NCBI RefSeq assembly: GCF_000262755.1
Contig: NZ_AFEU01000003.1
Coordinates: 186,001 to 250,000, forward strand
Source of the DNA: Bacillus methanolicus PB1
GTDB lineage: Bacteria > Bacillota > Bacilli > Bacillales > Cytobacillaceae
DNA length: 64,000 nt
Direction: 5' to 3'
Shown piece by piece: positions 53,689 through 62,162 of this stretch (the stretch's first letter is position 1; every line of letters starts with the position of its first letter). The position numbers were made by a program, and so were the translations under genes. Under the pieces are notes generated by a model that saw nothing but the letters and a program-made list of their open reading frames with translations, was not told where the DNA came from and did not search any database.

Positions 53689-54885
53689 TTGGCAAAAGAT
53701 ACACATAATAATAGATTCAAAACGTTATTGGAAATTTTGCTTGTTTCAACAAAGTTAGGGATGACTTCTTTCGGCGGGCCAATTGCCCATTTAGGATATT
53801 TTCATGAGGAGTATATCCGAAAAAGAAAATGGATGGATGAAAAAACATACGCGGATTTAGTTGCATTATGCCAGTTTTTGCCGGGTCCGGCGAGCAGCCA
53901 GGTTGGGATTGGAATTGGTATCATGCGGGGTGGATTATTTGGCGGCCTACTCGCATTTTTGGGTTTTACTTTTCCTTCTGTTATAGTACTCATTCTCTTT
54001 GCACTTCTTATAAAAAACTATGATATCGGGAGTGCCGGATGGATCCACGGTCTAAAAATTGTAGCTGTGGCGGTTGTGGCTCATGCAATATTCGGCATGG
54101 CGCAAAAACTGACACCTGATTTACAACGCAAAACAATTGCTCTGTTTGCCGTTGTGGCCAGCTTGATGTGGCAATCAACATTGACGCAGGTTGGAATTAT
54201 TATTGTCGCAGGACTTGTTGGACTTCTATTATTCAAATCTGAAAAAGAAACAGAGTATTCGAAAATAAATGTTCCAATTTCAAAAGGCTTTGCTGCCAGT
54301 TGCTTAATTTTGTTTTTTGCACTTTTAATCATCCTCCCTGTAATAAGAGAGCTGTCACCTTTTCATTGGCTCGCAATGTTTGACAGTTTTTATCGCTCCG
54401 GTTCACTTGTGTTTGGCGGGGGTCATGTTGTTTTGCCTTTACTGGAACGTGAATTTGTACCTACCGGATTTTTAAGCGAAGAATCATTCCTTGCCGGGTA
54501 CGGAGCAGCGCAGGCAGTTCCGGGACCACTGTTTACTTTTGCTGCTTACATCGGCGCAGCAGCAGACGGATGGCAAGGCGGCTTGGTCGCGACAATCGCC
54601 ATTTTTCTGCCTGCCTTTTTATTAATAGCAGGAACACTTCCTTATTGGGATCAATTACGGCAAAATCCAAAAATGAAAGGTGCATTAATGGGTGTTAATG
54701 CCGCAGTCGTAGGCATTCTGATTGCCGCCTTTTATGAGCCTATTTGGACCAGTTCTATTCTTGCTCCTATTGATTTTTCTTTGGTCGCCGTTTTATTCAG
54801 TATGTTAGCTTATTGGAAGGTTCCGCCATGGGTTGTTGTCTTGACTGGTGCTATCGGCTGTTCGATTTTATCTATTATTGGGTAA
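53689..54885 (+). CDS. chrA: Chromate transporter ChrA family, two-domain
   Basis: A 398-residue CHR-family membrane protein made of two homologous halves. The first carries KLGMTSFGGPIAHLGYFHEE and CQFLPGPASSQVGIGIGIMR; the second YRSGSLVFGGGHVVLPLLER and GYGAAQAVPGPLFTFAAYIG, the FGGP and PGP signatures duplicated. The family exports chromate, though many Bacillus members are untested. TTG at 53689 has GGAGG seven bases upstream; a TTG two codons earlier is too close. Single gene with terminator. Confidence 0.9.
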   Translation: MAKDTHNNRFKTLLEILLVSTKLGMTSFGGPIAHLGYFHEEYIRKRKWMDEKTYADLVALCQFLPGPASSQVGIGIGIMRGGLFGGLLAFLGFTFPSVIVLILFALLIKNYDIGSAGWIHGLKIVAVAVVAHAIFGMAQKLTPDLQRKTIALFAVVASLMWQSTLTQVGIIIVAGLVGLLLFKSEKETEYSKINVPISKGFAASCLILFFALLIILPVIRELSPFHWLAMFDSFYRSGSLVFGGGHVVLPLLEREFVPTGFLSEESFLAGYGAAQAVPGPLFTFAAYIGAAADGWQGGLVATIAIFLPAFLLIAGTLPYWDQLRQNPKMKGALMGVNAAVVGILIAAFYEPIWTSSILAPIDFSLVAVLFSMLAYWKVPPWVVVLTGAIGCSILSIIG

Positions 54886-55447
54886 GAAAAATCGGGTTAA
54901 CGCCGACATTTTCAATTTATTCTAATGAAAGCCCATAACCTTCTCTTGATTATAATTCAGAGCGAGATTCCCCTTTACTACAAGATAAAAAGCGCCGTTC
55001 TGTGATCAAATTTTAAAAAGGCTGCCAAAAAGAGGCAGCTTTTTCCTTTTACTTAAATTAATAGATTAAATTTAAAATAATAATATTATGTAAACAAATC
55101 TCTTTTTTATAATTTAAAAAATAAAAAGGTGCATATTTTTGTAAATGGCTTTAATGTACGAAAATAATAATTTTTCTCCGGCAGTTGCTGTTGACCGAAT
55201 TGTTTCTGGTACCGTTATCGCCAGAAAAACCTCTCCAATTTTTTCTTTTTCCCCATTATACTACAAAATTTATGTTCGTTCCCAAATTTTTTAAGTAATA
55301 TTTACTATATTAAAATAGTTCATATAATGAATTGAGACTAACTTTCTTACTGCCAAACTATCATCTTATTAAAATATTTTACAAGAGTTTTACTACAATT
55401 AAATATTGGTTTTCAGCAAGAATTTTATCAAATTTTTTCTCAATACA
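54886..55447. other. Long gene-free stretch upstream of the glutamate symporter gene
   Basis: Nearly 690 bases lie between chrA and the next start. Besides the chrA terminator and the palindromes at its right end it is AT-rich. A 48-codon plus-strand ORF (55146-55292, MALMYENNNFSPAVAVDRIV) has an AAGGTG too far upstream to trust. I see no structured RNA that I recognise. Confidence 0.5.
55013..55044 (+). terminator. Terminator of chrA
   Basis: GGCTGCC / GGCAGC stem with an AAAAAGA loop, A5 before and T5 after; 130 bases past the chrA stop. Confidence 0.8.
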
Positions 55448-55525
55448 CAATTTTTAAAATATATTATTTTAATATATTTTAAAAATTGACAAGCTTTTAA
55501 CACCACATTAATATATAAAATGTGG
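55448..55525 (+). promoter_or_regulatory. Glutamate-symporter promoter with two palindromes
   Basis: A perfect 19-bp inverted repeat with a 3-base centre (55448-55488; arms begin CAATTTTTAAAATATATTA) ends on the -35 TTGACA (55486-55491). After 17 bases comes TAATAT (55509-55514). A second inverted repeat, CCACATT-N9-AATGTGG (55503-55525), covers the -10 and start. Both look like operator sites; the regulators are unknown. Confidence 0.7.
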
Positions 55526-55572
55526 ATTTTTTTGTCGATTCTTGTAGCTTTTAAACAGAAAGGGTGAATATA

Positions 55573-56829
55573 TTGAAAAAACTCGGATTGGCATGGCAAA
55601 TACTAATCGGACTTATTTCTGGGATTGCTGTTGGCGCCATTTTTTACGGTAATCCGCAAGTACAAACCTATTTACAGCCGATTGGCGATATATTTATAAG
55701 ATTAATTAAAATGATTGTAATTCCAATTGTTATTTCAAGCATTGTAGTAGGAGTAGCAGGTGTCGGAGATATAAAAAAACTCGGTAAGCTTGGCGGAAAA
55801 ACCATTCTTTATTTTGAGATTATTACGACAATTGCCATCGTTGTGGGGCTGCTTGCTGCCAATATATTTCGACCTGGCGACGGTATTATTATGAATGCTT
55901 TGGAGAAAGGAAATATTGACTCTTACTTACACACAACAGAAGAAGTAAAAAGTCATAGTTTTGTTGATACATTTGTCAATATTGTCCCATCTAATATATT
56001 TGAATCAATTGTCAAAGGCGACATGCTTGCAATTATTTTCTTTTCTGTTTTATTCGGACTTGGCGTTGCAGCCATCGGCGATAGAGGAAAACCGGTACTT
56101 CGCTTCTTTCAGGGAACCTCGGAAGCCATGTTTAATGTTACCAATCTTGTAATGAAATTCGCTCCATTTGGTGTTTTTGCATTAATCGGGGTTACTGTAT
56201 CGAAGTTTGGGGTTAGTTCATTAATCCCTTTAAGCAAGCTAGTTCTTCTCGTATATGGAACGATGTTCTTTTTTGTCGTCATTGTTTTAGGTTTAACTGC
56301 AAGATTATTCGGTATTAATATATTCAAGTTGTTCCGTATTTTAAAAGATGAATTGATACTTGCCTATTCAACAGCAAGCTCTGAAACAGTTTTACCTAAA
56401 ATTATAGAAAAAATGGAACGGTTTGGATGTCCAAAAGCGATTACCTCTTTTGTTATTCCAACCGGCTATTCTTTCAACCTGGACGGTTCAACCCTCTATC
56501 AGGCAATTGCCGCTTTATTTATTGCCCAAATGTACGGGATTGATCTCTCCATCGCTCAGCAACTTTCCTTGCTGTTTGTTCTTATGGTGACATCGAAAGG
56601 AATTGCCGGTGTACCGGGCGTATCTTTTGTCGTGCTTCTTGCAACGCTCGGAACGGTAGGAATACCGGTCGAAGGTCTCGCGTTTATTGCGGGAATTGAC
56701 CGCATACTGGATATGGCCCGAACCGCAGTAAATGTCGTTGGAAATTCCCTTGCTGCTGTTATCATCTCCAAATGGGAAAAACAATATAATATACAAGAAG
56801 GAAAAGCTTATTTGAAAGAAGTTTCTTAA
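55573..56829 (+). CDS. Glutamate/dicarboxylate:cation symporter (GltP/GltT-like)
   Basis: A 418-residue DAACS-family transporter. Eight helices and the two re-entrant loops are evident: IVIPIVISSIVVGVAGVGDI, the serine-rich AYSTASSETVLPKIIEKMER of HP1, and VIPTGYSFNLDGSTLYQAIA with the NMDGT-like substrate/cation motif (NLDGST), then SKGIAGVPGVSFVVLLATLG of HP2. Substrate glutamate, aspartate or C4-dicarboxylate. TTG at 55573 has AAGGGTG upstream; the GTG three codons earlier lies in that site. Single gene under a promoter with two palindromes. Confidence 0.92.
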   Translation: MKKLGLAWQILIGLISGIAVGAIFYGNPQVQTYLQPIGDIFIRLIKMIVIPIVISSIVVGVAGVGDIKKLGKLGGKTILYFEIITTIAIVVGLLAANIFRPGDGIIMNALEKGNIDSYLHTTEEVKSHSFVDTFVNIVPSNIFESIVKGDMLAIIFFSVLFGLGVAAIGDRGKPVLRFFQGTSEAMFNVTNLVMKFAPFGVFALIGVTVSKFGVSSLIPLSKLVLLVYGTMFFFVVIVLGLTARLFGINIFKLFRILKDELILAYSTASSETVLPKIIEKMERFGCPKAITSFVIPTGYSFNLDGSTLYQAIAALFIAQMYGIDLSIAQQLSLLFVLMVTSKGIAGVPGVSFVVLLATLGTVGIPVEGLAFIAGIDRILDMARTAVNVVGNSLAAVIISKWEKQYNIQEGKAYLKEVS

Positions 56830-56839
56830 TCTCAGTTTC

Positions 56840-56885
56840 AAAAAGGCTTTGGCTCAAACGTTCATTGAGCAAAGCCTTTTTTTTA
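56840..56885 (+). terminator. Terminator of the glutamate symporter gene
   Basis: AAAAAGGCTTTGGCTCAA / TTGAGCAAAGCCTTTTTTTT, a long stem with one G bulge and a T8 run. Confidence 0.9.
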
Positions 56886-56889
56886 TTCC

Positions 56890-56920
56890 AAAAAAACACA
56901 GAGGGTAAAACCCCCGTGCA
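56890..56920 (-). terminator. Terminator of the dedA gene
   Basis: On the minus strand CACGGGGGT / ACCCTCTGTG with two mismatches, then TTTTTTTGG. Confidence 0.6.
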
Positions 56921-56949
56921 AATGTTCAAAAGTGGAAAAGCAGCTAACT

Positions 56950-57540
56950 TTATGAGCTTTTTCTTTTTTGATTTATTAGAAAATAAATAACTGCCAATAC
57001 AGTAGCAATAACAACCATTGGCAAAATATACGGACCGGCAACTTTCTTAATTTCTGCCCAATTTTCACCAAGTATAAGCCCTAAATATAAAAAGAAAATG
57101 GTCCATGGGATAATGGCTGCAACTGTATAAATAATAAACTTGCTAGCAGGCATTTTCGCTATTCCCGCAGGTATGGAAATCGCATGCCTTGCGACAGGGA
57201 TAAATCTTGCGGTAAATATGACCCCATTTCCATATTTCTTAAACCAATCTTCGGCAACATCGAGATGTTTTTTGTGTATGAATATAAATTTTCCGTACTT
57301 TTCTAAAAATGGTCTTCCTCCATAATAACCGGCCCAGTATAAAAATAATTGGGCTAAAGTACCGCCGATTGTACCTGCAATGACAGCACCGACGAAATTG
57401 ATTGTACCTTGGGAGATCATGTATCCGCCGTATCCGAGAACGATTTCACTAGGTATAATTTCGATCATCAAGCCGAGTGCTATTCCTATGTATCCAAGAT
57501 CTGCGAGCCAATATAATATTGAAAAAATAAATTCCTTCAT
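56950..57540 (-). CDS. DedA family membrane protein
   Basis: A 196-residue DedA/SNARE-associated (VTT-like) protein, a family implicated in flipping of undecaprenyl phosphate or phospholipids. IEIIPSEIVLGYGGYMISQG and LFLYWAGYYGGRPFLEKYGK give the re-entrant loop with conserved E/P and G-R/K; GNGVIFTARFIPVARHAISI holds the F-x-R-x-x-P-x-x-R motif; four to five helices in all. ATG at 57540 has AGGTGG upstream; the start eight codons earlier is not supported. Monocistronic. Confidence 0.92.
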   Translation of the reverse strand: MKEFIFSILYWLADLGYIGIALGLMIEIIPSEIVLGYGGYMISQGTINFVGAVIAGTIGGTLAQLFLYWAGYYGGRPFLEKYGKFIFIHKKHLDVAEDWFKKYGNGVIFTARFIPVARHAISIPAGIAKMPASKFIIYTVAAIIPWTIFFLYLGLILGENWAEIKKVAGPYILPMVVIATVLAVIYFLINQKRKSS

Positions 57541-57713
57541 TAAACCACCTTTATCTTTTTGCATTAGAACATGAACTTATTATAATCATCATTTTTGCAA
57601 AAAGTAAATCATTTATCGGACCAAATCATTTTTACTTGGTGTCAGTTTTAACCTTATACTCAATTTTTCGCTTTTTATTAAAGAACATTCTTACATTAGT
57701 TGCAGAAGGTTTC

Positions 57714-58256
57714 TTAAATTTTTTCAAAGATATAAAGTTTTCCATTTTCAGGTCTTGTTATTTTTTTCCCTATAAAACCTCTTTTTAAAAGCTCCTTGCT
57801 CATCATCATCAAAAAGGCGCCATGTCCTACAATCAAGATATTTTCATTTTGACTTTGCATTATTAGATCAAGTACTGAATTAATTCTCTTTTCAACATCA
57901 TACTTCGTTTCCAGCTGTGATTTATGGTTAATAAGCCATGCTGTCCTTACGAGAATGGCCCACATAAGAAAAGGCAGTTTCATATTTCTATTGAAAAGAG
58001 GGTACATAGGAATTTCTCGCAATTCTTTCATTTTGACAATCTCACCTGAAAATATTTGCTGTGCTGTTTTTACAGCCCGATGGACATCACTGGAATAACA
58101 CTTTGTCCATTCGATACCGCCTAAATCCACTGTTCCATCCTCAATATCGGATGTTTCGTATTCTTCTATCCATTGAAAAAGCTCTTTTTGTGAAATGATT
58201 TTTTTCTCAGGATACCCACGTATCACCTTAAAATGCCGAACTAAACCTATTTTCAT
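57714..58256 (-). CDS. Histidine phosphatase superfamily protein
   Basis: A 180-residue phosphoglycerate-mutase-like protein. The N-terminal catalytic motif is LVRHFKV, with RHF in place of the usual RHG; CYSSDVHRAVKTAQQIF provides the second Arg, and ILIVGHGAFLMMMSKELLKR the second His. Asp/Glu near ELREIPMYP may be the proton donor. Substrate unknown. ATG at 58256 has GGAGGA upstream; a longer in-frame start is rejected because the RHG-type motif should be close to the N-terminus. Confidence 0.85.
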   Translation of the reverse strand: MKIGLVRHFKVIRGYPEKKIISQKELFQWIEEYETSDIEDGTVDLGGIEWTKCYSSDVHRAVKTAQQIFSGEIVKMKELREIPMYPLFNRNMKLPFLMWAILVRTAWLINHKSQLETKYDVEKRINSVLDLIMQSQNENILIVGHGAFLMMMSKELLKRGFIGKKITRPENGKLYIFEKI

Positions 58257-58517
58257 TCGATTCGTCCTCCTTTTATGACTCACAATGGCAAAAATTTTAA
58301 GCAATTACCTAATTACTTTCCTTTACAAAGCCTATATTGTTTTTCGGAGGGCTTCTGCCGATGAGCAAAACCATGCTGTTTGGTTTTTATATTTCTTGAT
58401 GAAAAACAAAGGTTAAGACTGCTCAAATATAATACAAGCTTTACCCTCATAAATCTATTCATCATTACGAACGTTATGATAGATAATCTAAAGATAATGT
58501 AAGGAAGGATGTTCGAA

Positions 58518-58646
58518 ATGATGTTGGTAAATACTGATATAGACCAAATATTAGAAGCTACCATTAATATAGAAGAAGACGCTTATTCTTTCAAATTGAT
58601 TGAAATTGAAATTGATCAACTTCTGGAAAAGACGAAAGAATGGTAA
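58518..58646 (+). CDS. Possible small acidic protein, 42 aa
   Basis: A 42-residue ORF, MMLVNTDIDQILEATINIEE then DAYSFKLIEIEIDQLLEKTK, strongly acidic and helical. AGGAAGG lies about ten bases before the ATG pair, and GATAAT further upstream could be a -10 box. No family recognised. It is followed by a palindromic repeat. Its composition is unlike shadow ORFs, but evidence is limited to these signals. Confidence 0.4.
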   Translation: MMLVNTDIDQILEATINIEEDAYSFKLIEIEIDQLLEKTKEW

Positions 58647-58670
58647 GTTATTAGACATATATTTTATGAA

Positions 58671-58710
58671 AAGGGTCTGTCCCCCTCCTTGGAGGGGTCT
58701 GGCCCTTTAC
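58671..58710. repeat. Palindromic repeat element, copy 10 (inner part only)
   Basis: AAGGGTCTGTCCCCCTCC / GGAGGGGTCTGGCCCTT with a two-base centre: an imperfect 18-bp hairpin from the inner arms, without the GAGGCTGTCTCA outer arms. Lies between the small acidic ORF and the TrxB-like gene. Confidence 0.75.
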
Positions 58711-58795
58711 ATTTGTGAAGCAAAATATTTGAGAATATTGCCCAAACATGTTTTACTAAAATATGTAAAGTCGATCAAAGGAGGATGGTTTTGTC

Positions 58796-59359
58796 ATGTT
58801 TGATATTGCTGTAGTCGGAGCTGGACCGGCCGGGGCAAGCGCTGCCCTTTTTGCCGCGAAGGCAGGAAAACATACGCTGCTTATTGATAATGGCCAGAGC
58901 ATTACAAAAAAAGCGTGGATCGAAAACCATTATGGTGTTATGGAAATCACGGGTCCTGACCTTGTTGAACTTGGAAAAAAACAGGCGCAAAAATTTGGAG
59001 CAGAGTTAGTTGAAAGTAAAGCGTTAAATATTGAAAAAAGCAACAGTGGATTTACCATTAAAACAGAAAATGGCCAATTTGAAACGAAGCATATTATTCT
59101 TGCGACTGGATTATCTGTTGAGCTAGCCGAAAAAGCAGGGGTTACTACAAAGGAAGGTACAGAACCGAGAATCAAAAAAGTGATTGATGCAGATGCAGCA
59201 GGCAAAACAAATGTTGAAGGGATCTGGGCAGCCGGTACTTGCGCAGGTGTAAGTGTTCACACGATTATTACTGCAGGTGACGGAGCAAAGGTTGCGATTA
59301 ATGTGATCAGTGAACTGAATGGTGAGCGCTACGTTGACCATGATATTCTAAAATCTTAA
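58796..59359 (+). CDS. Short FAD-dependent thioredoxin-reductase-like protein
   Basis: A 187-residue flavoprotein that keeps only the FAD domain of thioredoxin reductase. DIAVVGAGPAGASAALFAAK binds the ADP part of FAD, HIILATGLSVELAEKAGV is the second dinucleotide-contact segment, and EGIWAAGTCAGVSVHTIITA the C-terminal FAD loop (GDG/AGD-like). The NADPH domain and the CxxC redox centre (normally in the middle) are missing; no stop or frameshift shows a recent loss, so this is a compact family rather than a fragment. Function unknown; it may act with a partner protein. ATG with AGGAGG upstream. Confidence 0.78.
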   Translation: MFDIAVVGAGPAGASAALFAAKAGKHTLLIDNGQSITKKAWIENHYGVMEITGPDLVELGKKQAQKFGAELVESKALNIEKSNSGFTIKTENGQFETKHIILATGLSVELAEKAGVTTKEGTEPRIKKVIDADAAGKTNVEGIWAAGTCAGVSVHTIITAGDGAKVAINVISELNGERYVDHDILKS

Positions 59360-59378
59360 AAAATGGCTGCTCGGCTGC

Positions 59379-59409
59379 CAAAAGGGGAGAATTCCTCTCC
59401 CCTTTTTGA
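59379..59409 (+). terminator. Terminator of the TrxB-like gene
   Basis: AAAAGGGGAG-AATTC-CTCTCCCCTTTTT, near-perfect stem with T5. Confidence 0.9.
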
Positions 59410-59498
59410 TTTTTTTAATAATTTAAGAGTAAACCCGTAAATAAAGCGGTCCAAAAACTGTATAACTTCAGTTAGTATTCTTGACCCGCAACAATTTG

Positions 59499-61847
59499 TT
59501 ATTCGATCGACGTTTCCAACTCTTCTATTCTTTTTTCTACATATTTTTTGTCCTTTTGGGCGTGAAACGTTTCTGCTTTTTCAACGATCACACTTGTATT
59601 GTAATCAGGAATTTTTGCATGTTCTTCATAGATCCCTTTTGGCAGCAAAACATTTCCTTCCGGCCAGTATACTGCAATATTTCCTTGCTTCACACTCTCA
59701 AATTTTGCACGGCCCTGAAAAGTTCCAAATTTATTGTATACGACGATGGGATCTCCTTCACGAATTCCAAGTTTTTTTGCGTCATCTGCATTCATAGCAA
59801 CATCATAGCGGTCGGCTCCATTAAACGGGTCTGTTTCACTGTAAATCATCGAGTTGAATTGTTTTCCCCTGCGGGACGTAACAAAAAAATGCCCCTCGGC
59901 TTTTCGAAGTTCAGGAATTTCAATAGGGATAAGGTTTCCTTTGCCATCCTCAGTCGGACAAACTCCGCCTTCGCACAGCCAAGCGCCTCCCCATTGAAAA
60001 AAATCTCCCCGGTTTTTTAAATGCTGGATGCCATCATAATTTCTGTTGGCAACAGCGATTTCGTTGCGAATCTCCTGTGCACTGCTAAAAAAAATAAGTT
60101 CCTTTTTCTCAGGGTATACACGTGAAGCAAGATCGACATAAATTTCCCATTCCGGTCGTGCTTCTTCTATTCTTGGTCCCTCAATTTCCGGACTGAAGTA
60201 AACCATTCTCTCGGTACTCGTAGATGTTCCTCCGCCAGGCTGCTCATACCGGGTCATTGCCGGAAGAATAATGACTTCTTCTTTTGCATCAAGTAATGTT
60301 GACGTATTAAAAATAATATCCTGATGAACACGCATTTCAACATTTTCCAGAGCTTCTTTAATGAATTTAGGATTCGGCATCGTTTCAAGAAAGTTCCCGC
60401 CGCTTGTATAGAACACTTTTACGTTCCGCTCATGCCCCTCCGGAAGCATAATATTTTCGATCGTTTGTCCGACTGTATCCCCCTGCCATCTCGGAATCTT
60501 AAATCCCCAGATTTCTTCCATCCGCCGGGCATTCAGTTCATCAAAATCACTGCCGGGCAAAACGAAAGGATCGGCACCCATTTCTCCTGAACCTTGCACA
60601 CTGCTGTGGCCGCGGATCGGCATTAAACCGCAATGTTCTCTGCCAATAAAGCCGCGAAGCATTGCGAGGTTCGCTACTTGCGAGATGTTATCGGTTGCAA
60701 AGCGGTGCTGCGTTAATCCCATACTCCATACAAAAACACCGGTTTTCGAGTCGGCAAGCAATTTTGCGAATTCATACATTCGTTCTTTTGTTAAACCGGA
60801 AGATTGTTCTAACAAAGCCCAGTCCTGCTTTTTTATATATGCCTTCAGTTCATCAAAGCCGTTCGTATGCTCCCTGACAAAGCGGTGGTCAATTGCAGAT
60901 CCTGGAGTCTTTTCCTCCATTTCAAACCAGTGTTTCATCACACCGTTCATGAAGGCGATGTCTCCGCCGATGTTCACTTGAAAAACGTCATCAACAATTT
61001 TTGTCCCAAACAGCGCACTTTCCGGTATTGATGGGATCCAGTATTTCTCCATTGCCGGCTCGCGATACGGATTGATTGTAATAATTTTTGTCCCTGCTTT
61101 TTTCGCTGCATACATATATTTTGTTGAGACAGGCTGGCTATTAGCGGCAACGGAGCCCCAGAAAACAAGGACATCGGTTCCAATCCAATCTTTATAGCTG
61201 CAGCTTGATGCCCCAATTCCAAGGGAACGTTTCAGTGCAGTTTTACTTGGAGAATGGCAAATGCGCGAAGCGTTATCAATGTTGTTCGTACCGAGAAAAC
61301 GGGCGGTTTTCGCTGCAGTATAATATACTTCATTTGTAATTCCTCTTGCCGTCAAGTAAAACGCCAGTTGTTTCGGATCAATTTTTTTGATTTTCTCTGC
61401 GATACGGTTCAATGCCTCGTCCCATGAAATTCTCGTAAACTTCTTTTCTCCTTTCTTTCTTGAAAGAGGATAAGGAATCCTCCCAAGTTTACGAAGCTGT
61501 GTACTGTCAAGTTCCTTCATTTTTTCTACATCTTCGAGCCATTCCGGATCAATTGCCGGCATCGTGTTTAAACGGAGAACATTCAGACGTGTCGTACAAA
61601 TGTGGGGGCCGGTGAGCGTCCGGTCATATAACCCGGATACACCAAGTGCACAACCGTCGCAAACACCTTGGGTTATGATCCGATAAGCATACGGCAATTT
61701 ATCTTTGTTTTCCCAGACGGCTTTCATTGTATCGCGTATGTGATGCGGCTTAACTTTTCCGAGGCCCATAGGTGCAAGGCTTGCCCATAATGATGGCCGA
61801 GGCCGTTTATCCAATTTAATAGGTCCAGTATGTTGTGTTTTTCCCAT
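59499..61847 (-). CDS. FdhF/YdeP family molybdopterin oxidoreductase
   Basis: A 782-residue bis-MGD molybdoenzyme of the formate-dehydrogenase-like YdeP branch. N-terminal QGVCDGCALGVSG has only the short Cys pair seen in this branch. RISWDEALNRIAEKIKKIDP, NIDNASRICHSPSKTALKRS (with the likely molybdenum-ligand region), GLTQHRFATDNISQVANLAM and a C-terminal beta-barrel (RRGKQFNSMIYSETDPFNGA) follow. No in-frame TGA/selenocysteine. ATG at 61847 has GGAGG seven bases upstream. Divergent from fdhD, which sulfurates the cofactor of such enzymes, so they probably work together. Electron partner and true substrate are unknown. Confidence 0.9.
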   Translation of the reverse strand: MGKTQHTGPIKLDKRPRPSLWASLAPMGLGKVKPHHIRDTMKAVWENKDKLPYAYRIITQGVCDGCALGVSGLYDRTLTGPHICTTRLNVLRLNTMPAIDPEWLEDVEKMKELDSTQLRKLGRIPYPLSRKKGEKKFTRISWDEALNRIAEKIKKIDPKQLAFYLTARGITNEVYYTAAKTARFLGTNNIDNASRICHSPSKTALKRSLGIGASSCSYKDWIGTDVLVFWGSVAANSQPVSTKYMYAAKKAGTKIITINPYREPAMEKYWIPSIPESALFGTKIVDDVFQVNIGGDIAFMNGVMKHWFEMEEKTPGSAIDHRFVREHTNGFDELKAYIKKQDWALLEQSSGLTKERMYEFAKLLADSKTGVFVWSMGLTQHRFATDNISQVANLAMLRGFIGREHCGLMPIRGHSSVQGSGEMGADPFVLPGSDFDELNARRMEEIWGFKIPRWQGDTVGQTIENIMLPEGHERNVKVFYTSGGNFLETMPNPKFIKEALENVEMRVHQDIIFNTSTLLDAKEEVIILPAMTRYEQPGGGTSTSTERMVYFSPEIEGPRIEEARPEWEIYVDLASRVYPEKKELIFFSSAQEIRNEIAVANRNYDGIQHLKNRGDFFQWGGAWLCEGGVCPTEDGKGNLIPIEIPELRKAEGHFFVTSRRGKQFNSMIYSETDPFNGADRYDVAMNADDAKKLGIREGDPIVVYNKFGTFQGRAKFESVKQGNIAVYWPEGNVLLPKGIYEEHAKIPDYNTSVIVEKAETFHAQKDKKYVEKRIEELETSIE

Positions 61848-62096
61848 ATCCAATCCTCCGCATAAAAAATATTAGGATAATAAAAAAACGTCAAACTGGC
61901 CGGGATAACAGTACCGGATTCGATTGACGGCAAATGCGGACAGCAGCGATGCCATGTATTAAAAGTACATGAAAACAAAAAAAGTAATTGTTAAGCGTCA
62001 ACAAAAACGTATTAAAAATTATTACAAATTTATGAATTTTTTAAAATCGTATCATTTTTTTATTGTTTGCACAAGTTTTTCTAAAAATTTTTACTA

Positions 62097-62124
62097 TTGC
62101 GATTTTTTCATACTATGCTAATAT
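62097..62124 (+). promoter_or_regulatory. Putative fdhD promoter
   Basis: TTGCGA, 16-bp spacer, TAATAT with TATGC just before it. It lies 39 bases upstream of fdhD. The rest of the 315-base divergent region is AT-rich and I see no operator or riboswitch. Confidence 0.5.
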
Positions 62125-62162
62125 TTTGAGTAATTCGGTTTGAGTGGGATGGTGAATTTAGT

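Noticed and set aside
55190-55230. T-box specifier/antiterminator region
   Set aside because: GGTACCG is present but not the full GGTGGNACCGCG T-box core, and no terminator/antiterminator pair follows.
55146-55292. 48-codon plus-strand ORF upstream of the glutamate symporter gene
   Set aside because: Composition is plausible, but the only ribosome-binding-like AAGGTG is too far from the ATG and there is no recognised family.
58313-58564. 83-codon minus-strand ORF
   Set aside because: Antisense to the better-supported 42-codon plus-strand ORF, and contains no recognisable domain.
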